Positions 1 to 6,441 of a stretch of DNA of 8,703 nucleotides are shown one piece after another. A model generated the notes under the pieces. The model was given only the letters and a program-made list of their open reading frames with translations, was not told the origin of the DNA and made no database searches. This DNA comes from Clostridia bacterium. Lineage in GTDB: Bacteria; Bacillota; Clostridia; Oscillospirales; CAG-272. The stretch lies in contig JAGBTR010000273.1 of the NCBI GenBank assembly GCA_017631215.1, forward strand, positions 1-8,703. Direction: 5' to 3'. Position numbers and translations under genes: made by a program. Positions within the stretch are counted from its first letter, which is position 1. Each line of letters starts with the position of its first letter.

Positions 1-1486
1 CGTGCGCGCGCTTGACCGTCTGCTCATTGAAATAGGGCTTATAGAGCTGGATCTTGGGAGCGCCCAGCGCGAGTGCGCGGTCGACCATAGACATAGGGTC
101 TTGGTCGCCGTCCCAGCCGACGCACACGGGGATGTCGGGGGCGTATGCCATCGCCTTTTTTATCATAGCATCGTTCGAGGTCATAAAATAGGCGTGCTTT
201 TGTGCGTCGTAGCGGCGGATGAGAGACACGATCTGCTCGAGCATATCGTTCTCGAATTTGCCGTCCCAGATCTTGACGTGGATATTCATCACGACACGTC
301 CCGCAAATTTGCGGAGGATGTCCTCAAAGGTGCAAATGTGCAAGCCCTTGAACTTCTCACCGTGCTTGACGCCGAAATCCAGTGCCATCAGCTCGGCGTA
401 GGTCTTGTCGTAGATCTTACCCGCGCCGTTGCTGACGCGCTCAAGCGTATCGTCGTGGCAGGAGACAAGCACACCGTCCGCCGTTGACCAAAGATCGAAC
501 TCGATCTCCTCGGCGCCCAGCGCGACCGCCGCGCCAAAGGCAGGCAGCGTGTTTTCGGGCGCGACGGTGTTGAAGCCGCGATGCGCGCAGAGACGAGGGT
601 AGGGCATCACGCCGTCAAACGGCACGACCGACGCGCCGCCGTTGCGGTACAGCCACGGTCTGCGACCCTCCTCGATGTATTCGTAATGGGATTTCAGCTT
701 GCCCATATGCCCCGCCGCCTTGTAAAATTTGACGGTCGGGTCGATCTCGCATATGCCGAGTCCCACCTCGTTTTTCATGTTCCGAAGCATCTCACCGCTC
801 GGCGAGACGACCATACTGCTGCCGCACACCCCCGAGTCCTCGCCCAGCGAGACGGATGCGCGGATGAGGTAGGCGTTGGTGTTGTAGCAAAGAAATTTGT
901 TGATGATGGACAGCGCCTCGTGGCTGTCGGTGCGTTGCAGCGAGCAGCCGATGATGATGTCCACGTTTTCGCGTGCGATGCGAGCAAAATTCTCATAGAA
1001 ATAGAAATCGTAGCAGGTCAGAAATGCGACGCGCAGACCCTCGACGGTGAGGACGTAGGGCTCGCGGAACTCGTAGCTGTACGCCACGTCCAGCTCGTGA
1101 CCGCCCTCGGCATCCGTCTTGACCTCGCTGGGCGCGGGATGAGCCTTGAAGTAACGACCGATGATATTGCCCTCACGGTCGATGGCGTGCGTCGTGTTGC
1201 GAACGCCGCCCTCGGTCTTGTATCCCGCGTTGACAAACACCAGCGCGTGACAGCGCTTCGCCGTCTCAATGGCCTTGTCGAGCAGCGTCTGTCCGTATGT
1301 ATCGACGGCATCGTAAAAGCCCTGCTTGCCCTGCACGTCGGCAGGAGCGTCGCTGTATTCGGGCAGCACGATGAGATCCATGCTCTCGTCGCAAAGATCC
1401 AGATGCGCGATCAGCTCGCGGAAGCAAGCATCCACGTCGCGCTCATCAAAGGAGTAGTGGGGTTGAATGAGACAGATCTTCATCAT
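1..1486 (-). CDS. Carbon-nitrogen hydrolase (nitrilase) fused to glycerophosphodiester phosphodiesterase, incomplete at the 3' end
   Basis: The frame is open from ATG at 1486 to the left edge (495 residues seen, no stop). Residues 1 to about 290 form a nitrilase-superfamily domain with the Glu-Lys-Cys triad: E43 in VLPEYS, K114 in FKAHPAPSE and C158 in LTCYDFYF, ending in the usual strand GSSMVVSPSGEML. Such enzymes hydrolyse amides, carbamoyl groups or nitriles. From about residue 299 a GDPD domain begins with AHRGFN (H302, R303), PENTLPAF (310-317), EIEFD (E329, D331) and CHDDTLERVSNG (H344), the family's metal and catalytic motifs; GDPDs cleave glycerophosphodiesters to glycerol-3-phosphate and an alcohol. 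No signal peptide is seen, so it is probably cytoplasmic. Two ATGs are adjacent (1486 and 1483); AAAGGA at 1495-1500 lies 8 nt from the first. The canonical third metal ligand in the NIEIK strand is His here (NIHVK, H403). It follows the glycoside hydrolase gene by 25 nt, likely in the same operon. Domain calls are firm; substrates are unknown. Confidence 0.88.
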   Translation of the reverse strand, partial: MMKICLIQPHYSFDERDVDACFRELIAHLDLCDESMDLIVLPEYSDAPADVQGKQGFYDAVDTYGQTLLDKAIETAKRCHALVFVNAGYKTEGGVRNTTHAIDREGNIIGRYFKAHPAPSEVKTDAEGGHELDVAYSYEFREPYVLTVEGLRVAFLTCYDFYFYENFARIARENVDIIIGCSLQRTDSHEALSIINKFLCYNTNAYLIRASVSLGEDSGVCGSSMVVSPSGEMLRNMKNEVGLGICEIDPTVKFYKAAGHMGKLKSHYEYIEEGRRPWLYRNGGASVVPFDGVMPYPRLCAHRGFNTVAPENTLPAFGAAVALGAEEIEFDLWSTADGVLVSCHDDTLERVSNGAGKIYDKTYAELMALDFGVKHGEKFKGLHICTFEDILRKFAGRVVMNIHVKIWDGKFENDMLEQIVSLIRRYDAQKHAYFMTSNDAMIKKAMAYAPDIPVCVGWDGDQDPMSMVDRALALGAPKIQLYKPYFNEQTVKRAH

Positions 1487-1511
1487 TTCGGTCTTCCTTT
1501 TTGCATTATCG

Positions 1512-3653
1512 TTATTTTAGGAGAATGAATATGCCTTCTCCCGAGGGGATCGTAAGGGAAACGGAGGTCGCGGTGTCGCTGACGGTCGCCTCCATCGGGG
1601 CGATATCGCCCGTATAACAGTTGGCGGTGCATACGGTGTCATAGCTTCCGCGGAAGGATACGCGTGTGCTCAGCGCTTCCTTTGCCATATTGGCAAGGAA
1701 AACGACCGTTTCGTTTGCCTTTGTCACTCTGACGTGCGAGAGCACCATAGGGGAGTAGGCGTCCATCGTGACGAAGCGGCACCTTGGCGGGAGCTTTTCA
1801 TCCAAAAGCTCGCCAAAGCCCTCGATCGTCTCGGAAAGGTAAACGTTTTCTTGCTCCTCGCACAGCTGTGCGATCGCAACCGCATATGCGGAGCTCTCGC
1901 CGCTTTCGCGAGAGAGCACGGGAAGCTCCTTGCAACAGAGCACAGGGATGCCGCACCGAGCCAGCTCGACGATCCTTTTTGCCGCCGCATCCTCAAGCAC
2001 GCGTGTGCAGGGAAGGACGATCGCCTCGTATGCGCGGTCGCGCCAGATCAGCTTGCCGTCCTCGATCGTACCACCCGTGAGGATGTCGGTGTCGGTATAG
2101 TCGAAGTCGATCTGGCGGTGAAGCATTTCCCAGGATACCTTGTAAAAGGCGCGACTCAGTGAGACCATACGTTCGGACAGGTCCGCCGCTCTTGCGGTGG
2201 TCGCGGGCTTGTAGGCATCCCACATCGCCGCCTCGGGATATAGGATAGCGACACGGCTGTCGCGCCTTCCGAGGCGTAGCAGCGTGCCCGCACGGGCGGT
2301 ATATTGGTTGAGCCCGAGCATCTCCTCATCCGATATACCGTTCCAGGTATAGTAGCTGGTGAAGTTGTTGATGCCCATAGCGTGATGCCAGTTGACCGAC
2401 TGATAGTAATAGTCGATGGGGGCGACCGCACCGCGCATCCTGACACAGTGGTCGGAGAACTCGGTGAACGCCTCGTGCTCGCCGTTGAGGTCGGCAAAGG
2501 AGGCGATGAAGCGGGCGATCGGGATCTGTTGCTCGTTCATCAGATATTCGGGAACGGTCTCGAGCTGATCGATGCCGGGCCAATCCATACGCTTCATACA
2601 GCGATAAAAGGAGCCGTAGCAAAAAACGTGTGCCTGCAGCCGCTCCTCCTCGAACATATGCCCCGAGGATTTGAGTCCATTCTCGTGACACCAATCTTGG
2701 ATGACACCGAAATATCCCTTTGCGACGGTGTCAGCGATGTACTCCCAAAAGTCGCAGCGGCGCTTGGTCTGCTCGTTGCCCATACGCAGAGCGACCGCCA
2801 CACAAGCCAGATGGAGCTCGTAGCCGTAGCGCGCCTTGAACTCCTCGGGATACTTTTCGTGAAAGGGTAGGATGGGGAATACCGCCGTGCGTATGTTCCA
2901 CGAGATCAGAGACGGCTCGTCCGTGAAGGTGGCAAGGATGCTCTTGCCGAACTCGTCGCCAAGCAGTGCTCGGTAGCGCTCGTGTGTGACCTCTATAAAC
3001 GCCCTCGTCGCATCGGCATCCGAGAGCGAGATGTAGTTTCTCGGCTCGCTGTAGCTCTCGGTCGCGTGCGTGCCGTCAAAGAGACGGCGCTTGCACATCA
3101 TAAAGAGATGATATGAGCCCTCTGGCACGTCAACGTACAGTACGTTGTTTTCATTGAGATATTCCGTCACGTCGATGGGGTCGCCGCCCTCGGTGGGGAT
3201 GAGCAACGCCTTCCATAGCTGCTCGCTCGGAACGTCGGCGCGATAGACGCAGGGGCCTTTGATGACACGCCAATAGTCGTAGCAATAAAGCCCCTTGGCG
3301 ATATACTGCGGATACCGTTCGGTAACGTATCCGCCAGCCGTGCCCGAGGGGTAGCCCTTTTCGTCATAGATCCAGGTGTGCATACCGCGTCCGGCAAATT
3401 CCCGAAAGCCCTCCGCCGTCCTCTGCCACGCCTCCTCATCGTTGGGGAAGCCGCGCCTTTTGGGGTCGGTCGGCGAGGCGGTGGTGTAATCCACGTTGCC
3501 CACGATGCCCGCAAAGCCACATTTCTCATAATGGTCGCATCGCGGATCGGTGGCTATGCGCCCGTGGATGATGGGATAGATGGCGTAGCGCCTGTCGGGT
3601 GTCTTGAATGCTTCCGCTAAATATGTAAAGTCCGCCTTGCTTGTGTGCTTCAT
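1512..3653 (-). CDS. Putative glycoside hydrolase, GH106/GH42-like three-domain architecture
   Basis: A 713-aa protein without signal peptide. Residues about 20-440 look like a (beta/alpha)8 barrel: strand-end motifs include WIYDEKGYPSG (94-104), typical of GH106-type enzymes, ATFTDEPSL (E246, position expected for a general acid), LKSSGHMFEEE (328-338) and EAFTEFSDH (E394/E398, candidate nucleophile or second acid). Residues about 465-625 resemble the Rossmann-like, amidotransferase-like domain found after the barrel in GH42 enzymes (YEAIVLPCTRVLEDAAAKR at 542-560, then GIPVLCC). The last 85 residues are beta-rich and end in GEGIFILLK, like a C-terminal beta-sandwich. Catalytic residues are inferred from position, not alignment, and the family could be a different or unclassified GH. 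The start at 3653 has AAAGGAG 9 nt upstream; this site overlaps the TAA of the upstream methyltransferase gene. The lack of a secretion signal suggests action on an imported or internal glycoside. Confidence 0.7.
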   Translation of the reverse strand: MKHTSKADFTYLAEAFKTPDRRYAIYPIIHGRIATDPRCDHYEKCGFAGIVGNVDYTTASPTDPKRRGFPNDEEAWQRTAEGFREFAGRGMHTWIYDEKGYPSGTAGGYVTERYPQYIAKGLYCYDYWRVIKGPCVYRADVPSEQLWKALLIPTEGGDPIDVTEYLNENNVLYVDVPEGSYHLFMMCKRRLFDGTHATESYSEPRNYISLSDADATRAFIEVTHERYRALLGDEFGKSILATFTDEPSLISWNIRTAVFPILPFHEKYPEEFKARYGYELHLACVAVALRMGNEQTKRRCDFWEYIADTVAKGYFGVIQDWCHENGLKSSGHMFEEERLQAHVFCYGSFYRCMKRMDWPGIDQLETVPEYLMNEQQIPIARFIASFADLNGEHEAFTEFSDHCVRMRGAVAPIDYYYQSVNWHHAMGINNFTSYYTWNGISDEEMLGLNQYTARAGTLLRLGRRDSRVAILYPEAAMWDAYKPATTARAADLSERMVSLSRAFYKVSWEMLHRQIDFDYTDTDILTGGTIEDGKLIWRDRAYEAIVLPCTRVLEDAAAKRIVELARCGIPVLCCKELPVLSRESGESSAYAVAIAQLCEEQENVYLSETIEGFGELLDEKLPPRCRFVTMDAYSPMVLSHVRVTKANETVVFLANMAKEALSTRVSFRGSYDTVCTANCYTGDIAPMEATVSDTATSVSLTIPSGEGIFILLK

Positions 3654-3662
3654 CGAATCTTG

Positions 3663-3669
3663 CTCCTTT
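3663..3669 (-). promoter_or_regulatory. Ribosome binding site of the glycoside hydrolase gene, overlapping the upstream stop codon
   Basis: AAAGGAG on the minus strand lies 9 nt before the ATG at 3653 and shares two bases with the TAA (3668-3670) of the methyltransferase gene. This arrangement favours translational coupling between the two genes. Confidence 0.75.
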
Positions 3670-4333
3670 ACCAGATGAATGGAATCAAACGCGACCTCAC
3701 CTTTTCTTTATATTCGGCATAGCCGCAAAGCCCCTCGGTCAGCACGCGTTCCTCGTTCAGAATACGAATGACAATGATGACGGGATAAAGGGCGAAGGGA
3801 ACAAGCCCCCAAAACGAGCCGAGAATGAGCGGCAACGGCAAAAACATCAAAAGCGTAGAAAGATACATCGGGTGTCGCACGACGCCGTATAGCCCCGTTG
3901 AGACGACTTGCTGCCCGTCCTGCACCTCGACCGTGCGCGAAAGATACGCATTCTCGCGCATCACCTCGGCGTACATCGCATAGCCGCCAAGGAACAGCAC
4001 CGAGGCGACGATGACGCACCATACGGGGACGGTCGACCATCCAAAGCGGTGATCGAGCGCGCTGACGACAAAGCCCGCGGGGAACATCAGCCCCGACAGC
4101 GCCACCACGCCCCGCTGGGTCGCCTGCTTCTCCTTGCCGTTCAACCGACGGCGTAGCAGATCGGGCGCTTTGAACAGCATCACGATGCCCATAAGCAGCA
4201 TAGGGATGAACAACAGCCCCAAGAATAGCCACGCGCCCGTGTAGTCAAGCGTCCACGCAGGCAGGAACAGCAGTGCGGCGACGAGGACAATGCCGAGAAT
4301 GAATTTTGTCAATGCAGATAGGATCAGTCGCAT
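3668..4333 (-). CDS. Isoprenylcysteine carboxyl methyltransferase (ICMT/PEMT)-like integral membrane methyltransferase
   Basis: A 221-aa polytopic membrane protein with about five hydrophobic segments (roughly residues 10-28, 33-54, 76-92, 102-121 and 156-190). The C-terminal third carries the ICMT/phospholipid methyltransferase signature: TGLYGVVRHPMYLS (146-159), then RILNEERVL (190-198) with the conserved Glu pair E194-E195, and a closing YAEYKEKVRSRLIPFIW. These residues bind S-adenosylmethionine in ICMT-fold enzymes. The methyl acceptor in bacteria is usually unknown; a lipid or another small hydrophobic molecule is as likely as a protein. The frame stays open upstream to 4486, but that extension reads across the neighbouring gene in another frame and has no membrane or family character; ATG at 4333 with AAGGAGG at 4345-4351 (11-nt spacer) is the better start. 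It follows the small membrane protein gene by 41 nt. Confidence 0.85.
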   Translation of the reverse strand: MRLILSALTKFILGIVLVAALLFLPAWTLDYTGAWLFLGLLFIPMLLMGIVMLFKAPDLLRRRLNGKEKQATQRGVVALSGLMFPAGFVVSALDHRFGWSTVPVWCVIVASVLFLGGYAMYAEVMRENAYLSRTVEVQDGQQVVSTGLYGVVRHPMYLSTLLMFLPLPLILGSFWGLVPFALYPVIIVIRILNEERVLTEGLCGYAEYKEKVRSRLIPFIW

Positions 4334-4374
4334 GGTAGAGGCTCCCTCCTTACTAAGAAATACGTTTGCGCAGG

Positions 4375-4629
4375 TTACGGTATGTCGCGCGGGTCTTGCT
4401 TGCGCTTTTTCTTGATACGGCGGACAAGCAGGCAAATAACGCCAAAAATCAGCGCGGTGACCGCCAGACCGATCAGAACGATCCATTCAAAATCCATAGC
4501 GAGCAGATCCCCATTCACACCGAATAGGCAAACGACTAGTGCACCGATGCCAAAGAACAGAAGTGTGAGAAGGAGCTCACACATAGCCTCCGACAAGGTC
4601 TCTCCTATGCGGTTTTTGCTTTTTTTCAT
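4375..4629 (-). CDS. Small two-helix membrane protein of unknown function
   Basis: An 84-aa protein I do not recognise. It has a polar, basic N-terminus (MKKSKNR), a hydrophobic segment at about 17-38, a short loop containing NGDLLAMDFE (39-48), a second hydrophobic segment at about 49-69 and a strongly basic tail (RRIKKKRKQ, 70-78). Basic residues at both ends predict a hairpin with both termini in the cytoplasm. Unlike its neighbours it has no recognisable Shine-Dalgarno sequence: the bases before the ATG read GGTAGTTACCT. Its start lies 12 nt after the TAA at 4642-4644 that ends the read-through form of the upstream lipoprotein, but 81 nt after the lipoprotein's TAG, so efficient initiation could depend on ribosomes reaching the TAA. 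It may work with the methyltransferase downstream, but this rests only on adjacency. Confidence 0.7.
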   Translation of the reverse strand: MKKSKNRIGETLSEAMCELLLTLLFFGIGALVVCLFGVNGDLLAMDFEWIVLIGLAVTALIFGVICLLVRRIKKKRKQDPRDIP

Positions 4630-4641
4630 AGGTAACTACCG

Positions 4642-4713
4642 TTATTTGTGAATGACGAGCATCGAGGTCAGATTGTCAAACCAATCGTAGATGAGCACGC
4701 CCTCCAGCTTCTA
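4642..4713 (-). other. In-frame TAG followed by a 22-codon protein-like extension to TAA
   Basis: The lipoprotein frame meets TAG (4711-4713), and the same frame then continues as KLEGVLIYDWFDNL (first 14 codons) and TSMLVIHK before TAA at 4642-4644. The extension has an alternating hydrophobic, aromatic-rich composition like the end of a folded beta domain, and it fills the space up to 12 nt from the next gene. The TAG may be a recent nonsense mutation, a sequencing or assembly error, or a read-through or recoded codon. None of the other complete genes in the window stops at TAG: they use TAA (five) or TGA (one). Confidence 0.65.
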
Positions 4714-5247
4714 CGTTTCGTTGTCGATCACCAGACCAATCATCGTTTCGCTCCCATTTCTGTAGCGGACGACCTCTCGGTCCGCGAATGCGCCGACATA
4801 GCAAGCCGAGAGCTCGAAGTCGGAGACGATTGAAAGATCAAACTTGGTCGCAATGTCGGCAAGGGCATAGTCGGTGTAGCTTGCACTGGGCAAATGATAT
4901 TCGTTGACCATCGCGCCCTCCTTACCGAGGGCTGTGTCGAGATAGCCCTGCAGCTGCTCTGCCGTGACGCAAAGCGTGTCGCAACCGTCGCAACGGAAAT
5001 TTCTGTCACCGTCGGTGTGCTCCGTCTGCGCGACCGTCAGCTCCTGCTCGGTCAGCGCGACCTTGGCGTCCTCGTCCGCAAAGAGCAGACCGCACTCGCC
5101 GCACGACCAATATTCCACACAGCCCTCCTCGGTACAGCTTGCCGTGACCGCCTCGTGGTGAGCAAGCGCGTGCCTGTGCTTGGGCGTGCAAGAGATGAGG
5201 GTGGACAGACATACGAGGCAAAGGCCAACCGTCAATAGCTTTTTCAT
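4711..5247 (-). CDS. Cys-rich lipoprotein, ended by a possibly premature TAG
   Basis: The 178-aa product starts with a lipoprotein signal peptide: MKK, a hydrophobic stretch and the lipobox LISC with the lipidated Cys at residue 20, so it should be anchored outside the membrane. Residues 26-77 show a pattern common in clostridial surface proteins: H-rich start, ASCTEEGCVEYWSCGECGLLFAD (Cys at 38, 43, 49, 52), then EQELTVAQTEH; further Cys lie at 86, 89 and 93. The paired Cys could bind metal or form disulfides. Residues about 95-178 resemble a small alpha/beta domain I cannot name. ATG at 5247 is chosen over the upstream in-frame start at 5319 because it begins the signal peptide and has AAAGGA at 5258-5263 (10-nt spacer). 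If TAG at 4711 is read through or is an error, the protein has 201 residues and ends at 4642. Function is unknown. Confidence 0.8.
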   Translation of the reverse strand: MKKLLTVGLCLVCLSTLISCTPKHRHALAHHEAVTASCTEEGCVEYWSCGECGLLFADEDAKVALTEQELTVAQTEHTDGDRNFRCDGCDTLCVTAEQLQGYLDTALGKEGAMVNEYHLPSASYTDYALADIATKFDLSIVSDFELSACYVGAFADREVVRYRNGSETMIGLVIDNET

Positions 5248-5351
5248 AAGTAGTAGTTCCTTTCTTGGTTGATAAACGTATGGTTTAAAGGTTATTGTTT
5301 CGTTAAGGTGACGACACACCTTGCGTGGGTCGTAAGGTCAAAGGGTATAGT
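5248..5351. other. Longest intergenic gap (104 nt), relatively AT-rich
   Basis: This gap separates the unrecognised 351-aa gene from the lipoprotein gene. It contains the lipoprotein ribosome binding site and a weak inverted repeat. Read on the minus strand it has an AT-rich stretch (roughly 5265-5305) that could hold a promoter for the accessory genes, but I see no good match to both -35 and -10 boxes. No hairpin followed by a U-tract is present, so a terminator is not supported. Confidence 0.4.
5305..5338 (-). repeat. Short overlapping inverted repeats, possible alternative hairpins
   Basis: On the plus strand AAGGTG (5305-5310) and CACCTT (5317-5322) form a 6-bp stem with a 6-nt loop. The ACCTT of that second arm (5318-5322) can instead pair with AAGGT at 5334-5338. 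The two pairings exclude each other, as in an attenuator, but the stems are short and could be chance. Confidence 0.25.
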
Positions 5352-6407
5352 TTAGTCGTAGATCCCTTCAAAAAGCAGGGAAATGCTGTCGTAGTCAACG
5401 CCGCATTCGCGCGTCCAACGATTGACTGGGTAAGCCGCATATCCTCTGTCACTCAGCGGTGGGAGCATATCCTTTTCGCAGATGTGTCCAACGGTAACGC
5501 CGAAGGAATCGTTGGGATGTAAAATATTGAGATACCCCAACATATCGATCAACGACTCGATCTGCTCCATCGTCATAGTCAAAAGCCCCGATCGCTTCAA
5601 CTCTTGACGCAGCTTTGCCGACGTCGTGCGGGGAGGCGCGTTTTCTATGACCTCGAGGATCTTTTTGAAATGCCCGTAATCCGCAAGGGAATGCGGGGGG
5701 CGAGGGAGCGTTTTGTATTCTTCTAAAAATATGATCGCCGTGTTAAGATTGATGCGGAATGGGATCAGCGCCTTGAAATAGAAATCGCTCATATCGATGT
5801 TGACGTGCCAAAAGCGCATCTTGGGCGCTCTGTCGGTGTCGTGCTGATATCCGCACATCTCGCAATGGCTCTCGCTATATTTGTCCTCAAATTCACCGTC
5901 TTTGCCGACGATCGAGCCTATGTACTTTTTCTCAAATTCGTGGACGGGCAGATTTTTGATATAGTAATAGCAAGCAAGCGCCGTTCTGTATTCAGGCGCA
6001 TTGTGAGCGACACCATAGAGAAAATCCTTTGCCAGCTCCTTGACCGAAAGCGTGGCAATGAGATCCTTCGCATAGCGGATCGCCTCATCGTGCGGATAAA
6101 CGCGCTCGCATAGCTTCATCGTGCCCTCGCTGACCGCGGGGAGATAGTCCGCGATCGGCGCAGTCCAAAAATCGTGGAAATCTTTACGCGCAAATCGCTT
6201 CAGCAGCTTGAGCGAGGTGCCCTTGTCGCAAGGGGCGATGGGGGAGGCTTGATATGCTTGGATCTCCTCGCTGTATGCCGCATTGATCCCATCGGATCGA
6301 GGCGCCTTGGTTTGCCAGGCCGCCAAAGGCAGAGAAAACTTATCATTGGTGATAGCATTGGCAACGGTTTGCGCGATCGCTTCCACGATATTGTTTTCCT
6401 CTTTCAA
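5352..6407 (-). CDS. Unrecognised 351-aa protein with CxxC motif and possible C-terminal winged-helix segment
   Basis: I do not recognise the family. The protein is soluble in character, with no signal peptide or membrane segment. The N-terminal half is largely helical and rich in aromatic and charged residues (ARKDFHDFWTAPIADYLPA at 73-91; ACYYYIKNLP at 145-154). A CxxC pair (C182, C185) sits in SHCEMCGYQHD, and H308/C310 and C335 follow later; together these could bind a metal, although I see no named zinc fold. Residues 262-297, with LRQELKRSGLL and QIESLIDMLGYLNIL, have the helix-helix spacing of a winged helix, so DNA or protein binding is possible. The start is TTG at 6407, supported by AAAGGAG 7 nt upstream and the absence of an in-frame ATG near it. 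It begins 34 nt after the rlmD stop. It could be a regulator or an enzyme; neither is established. Confidence 0.75.
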   Translation of the reverse strand: MKEENNIVEAIAQTVANAITNDKFSLPLAAWQTKAPRSDGINAAYSEEIQAYQASPIAPCDKGTSLKLLKRFARKDFHDFWTAPIADYLPAVSEGTMKLCERVYPHDEAIRYAKDLIATLSVKELAKDFLYGVAHNAPEYRTALACYYYIKNLPVHEFEKKYIGSIVGKDGEFEDKYSESHCEMCGYQHDTDRAPKMRFWHVNIDMSDFYFKALIPFRINLNTAIIFLEEYKTLPRPPHSLADYGHFKKILEVIENAPPRTTSAKLRQELKRSGLLTMTMEQIESLIDMLGYLNILHPNDSFGVTVGHICEKDMLPPLSDRGYAAYPVNRWTRECGVDYDSISLLFEGIYD

Positions 6408-6414
6408 AGCACTG

Positions 6415-6421
6415 CTCCTTT
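6415..6421 (-). promoter_or_regulatory. Ribosome binding site that decides a TTG start
   Basis: A full AAAGGAG on the minus strand lies 7 nt upstream of TTG at 6405-6407. It is the main evidence that the 351-aa gene starts at TTG; the next in-frame ATG is near codon 97. Confidence 0.8.
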
Positions 6422-6441
6422 CCTCTTCGCTCTTTGATGCG

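Noticed and set aside
581..1528. Long plus-strand open frame (315 codons)
   Set aside because: It lies antisense to the nitrilase-GDPD gene, whose motifs are unmistakable. Its product has low-complexity, Val/Ala/Arg-rich character typical of the complement of a GC-rich gene, with no family motif.
1734..2162. Plus-strand open frames opposite the glycoside hydrolase gene (also 2304-2870)
   Set aside because: Antisense shadows of a well-supported 713-aa gene; no ribosome binding site or recognisable domain.
4334..4486. 51-codon N-terminal extension of the membrane methyltransferase
   Set aside because: It overlaps the small membrane protein in another frame, is polar and lacks family similarity; the internal ATG at 4333 has a strong ribosome binding site.
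5248..5319. 24-codon N-terminal extension of the lipoprotein
   Set aside because: It would put charged residues ahead of a normal lipoprotein signal peptide; ATG at 5247 with AAAGGA upstream fits far better.
5305..5322. Inverted repeat as a rho-independent terminator
   Set aside because: The stem is only 6 bp and is not followed by a T-run on either strand.
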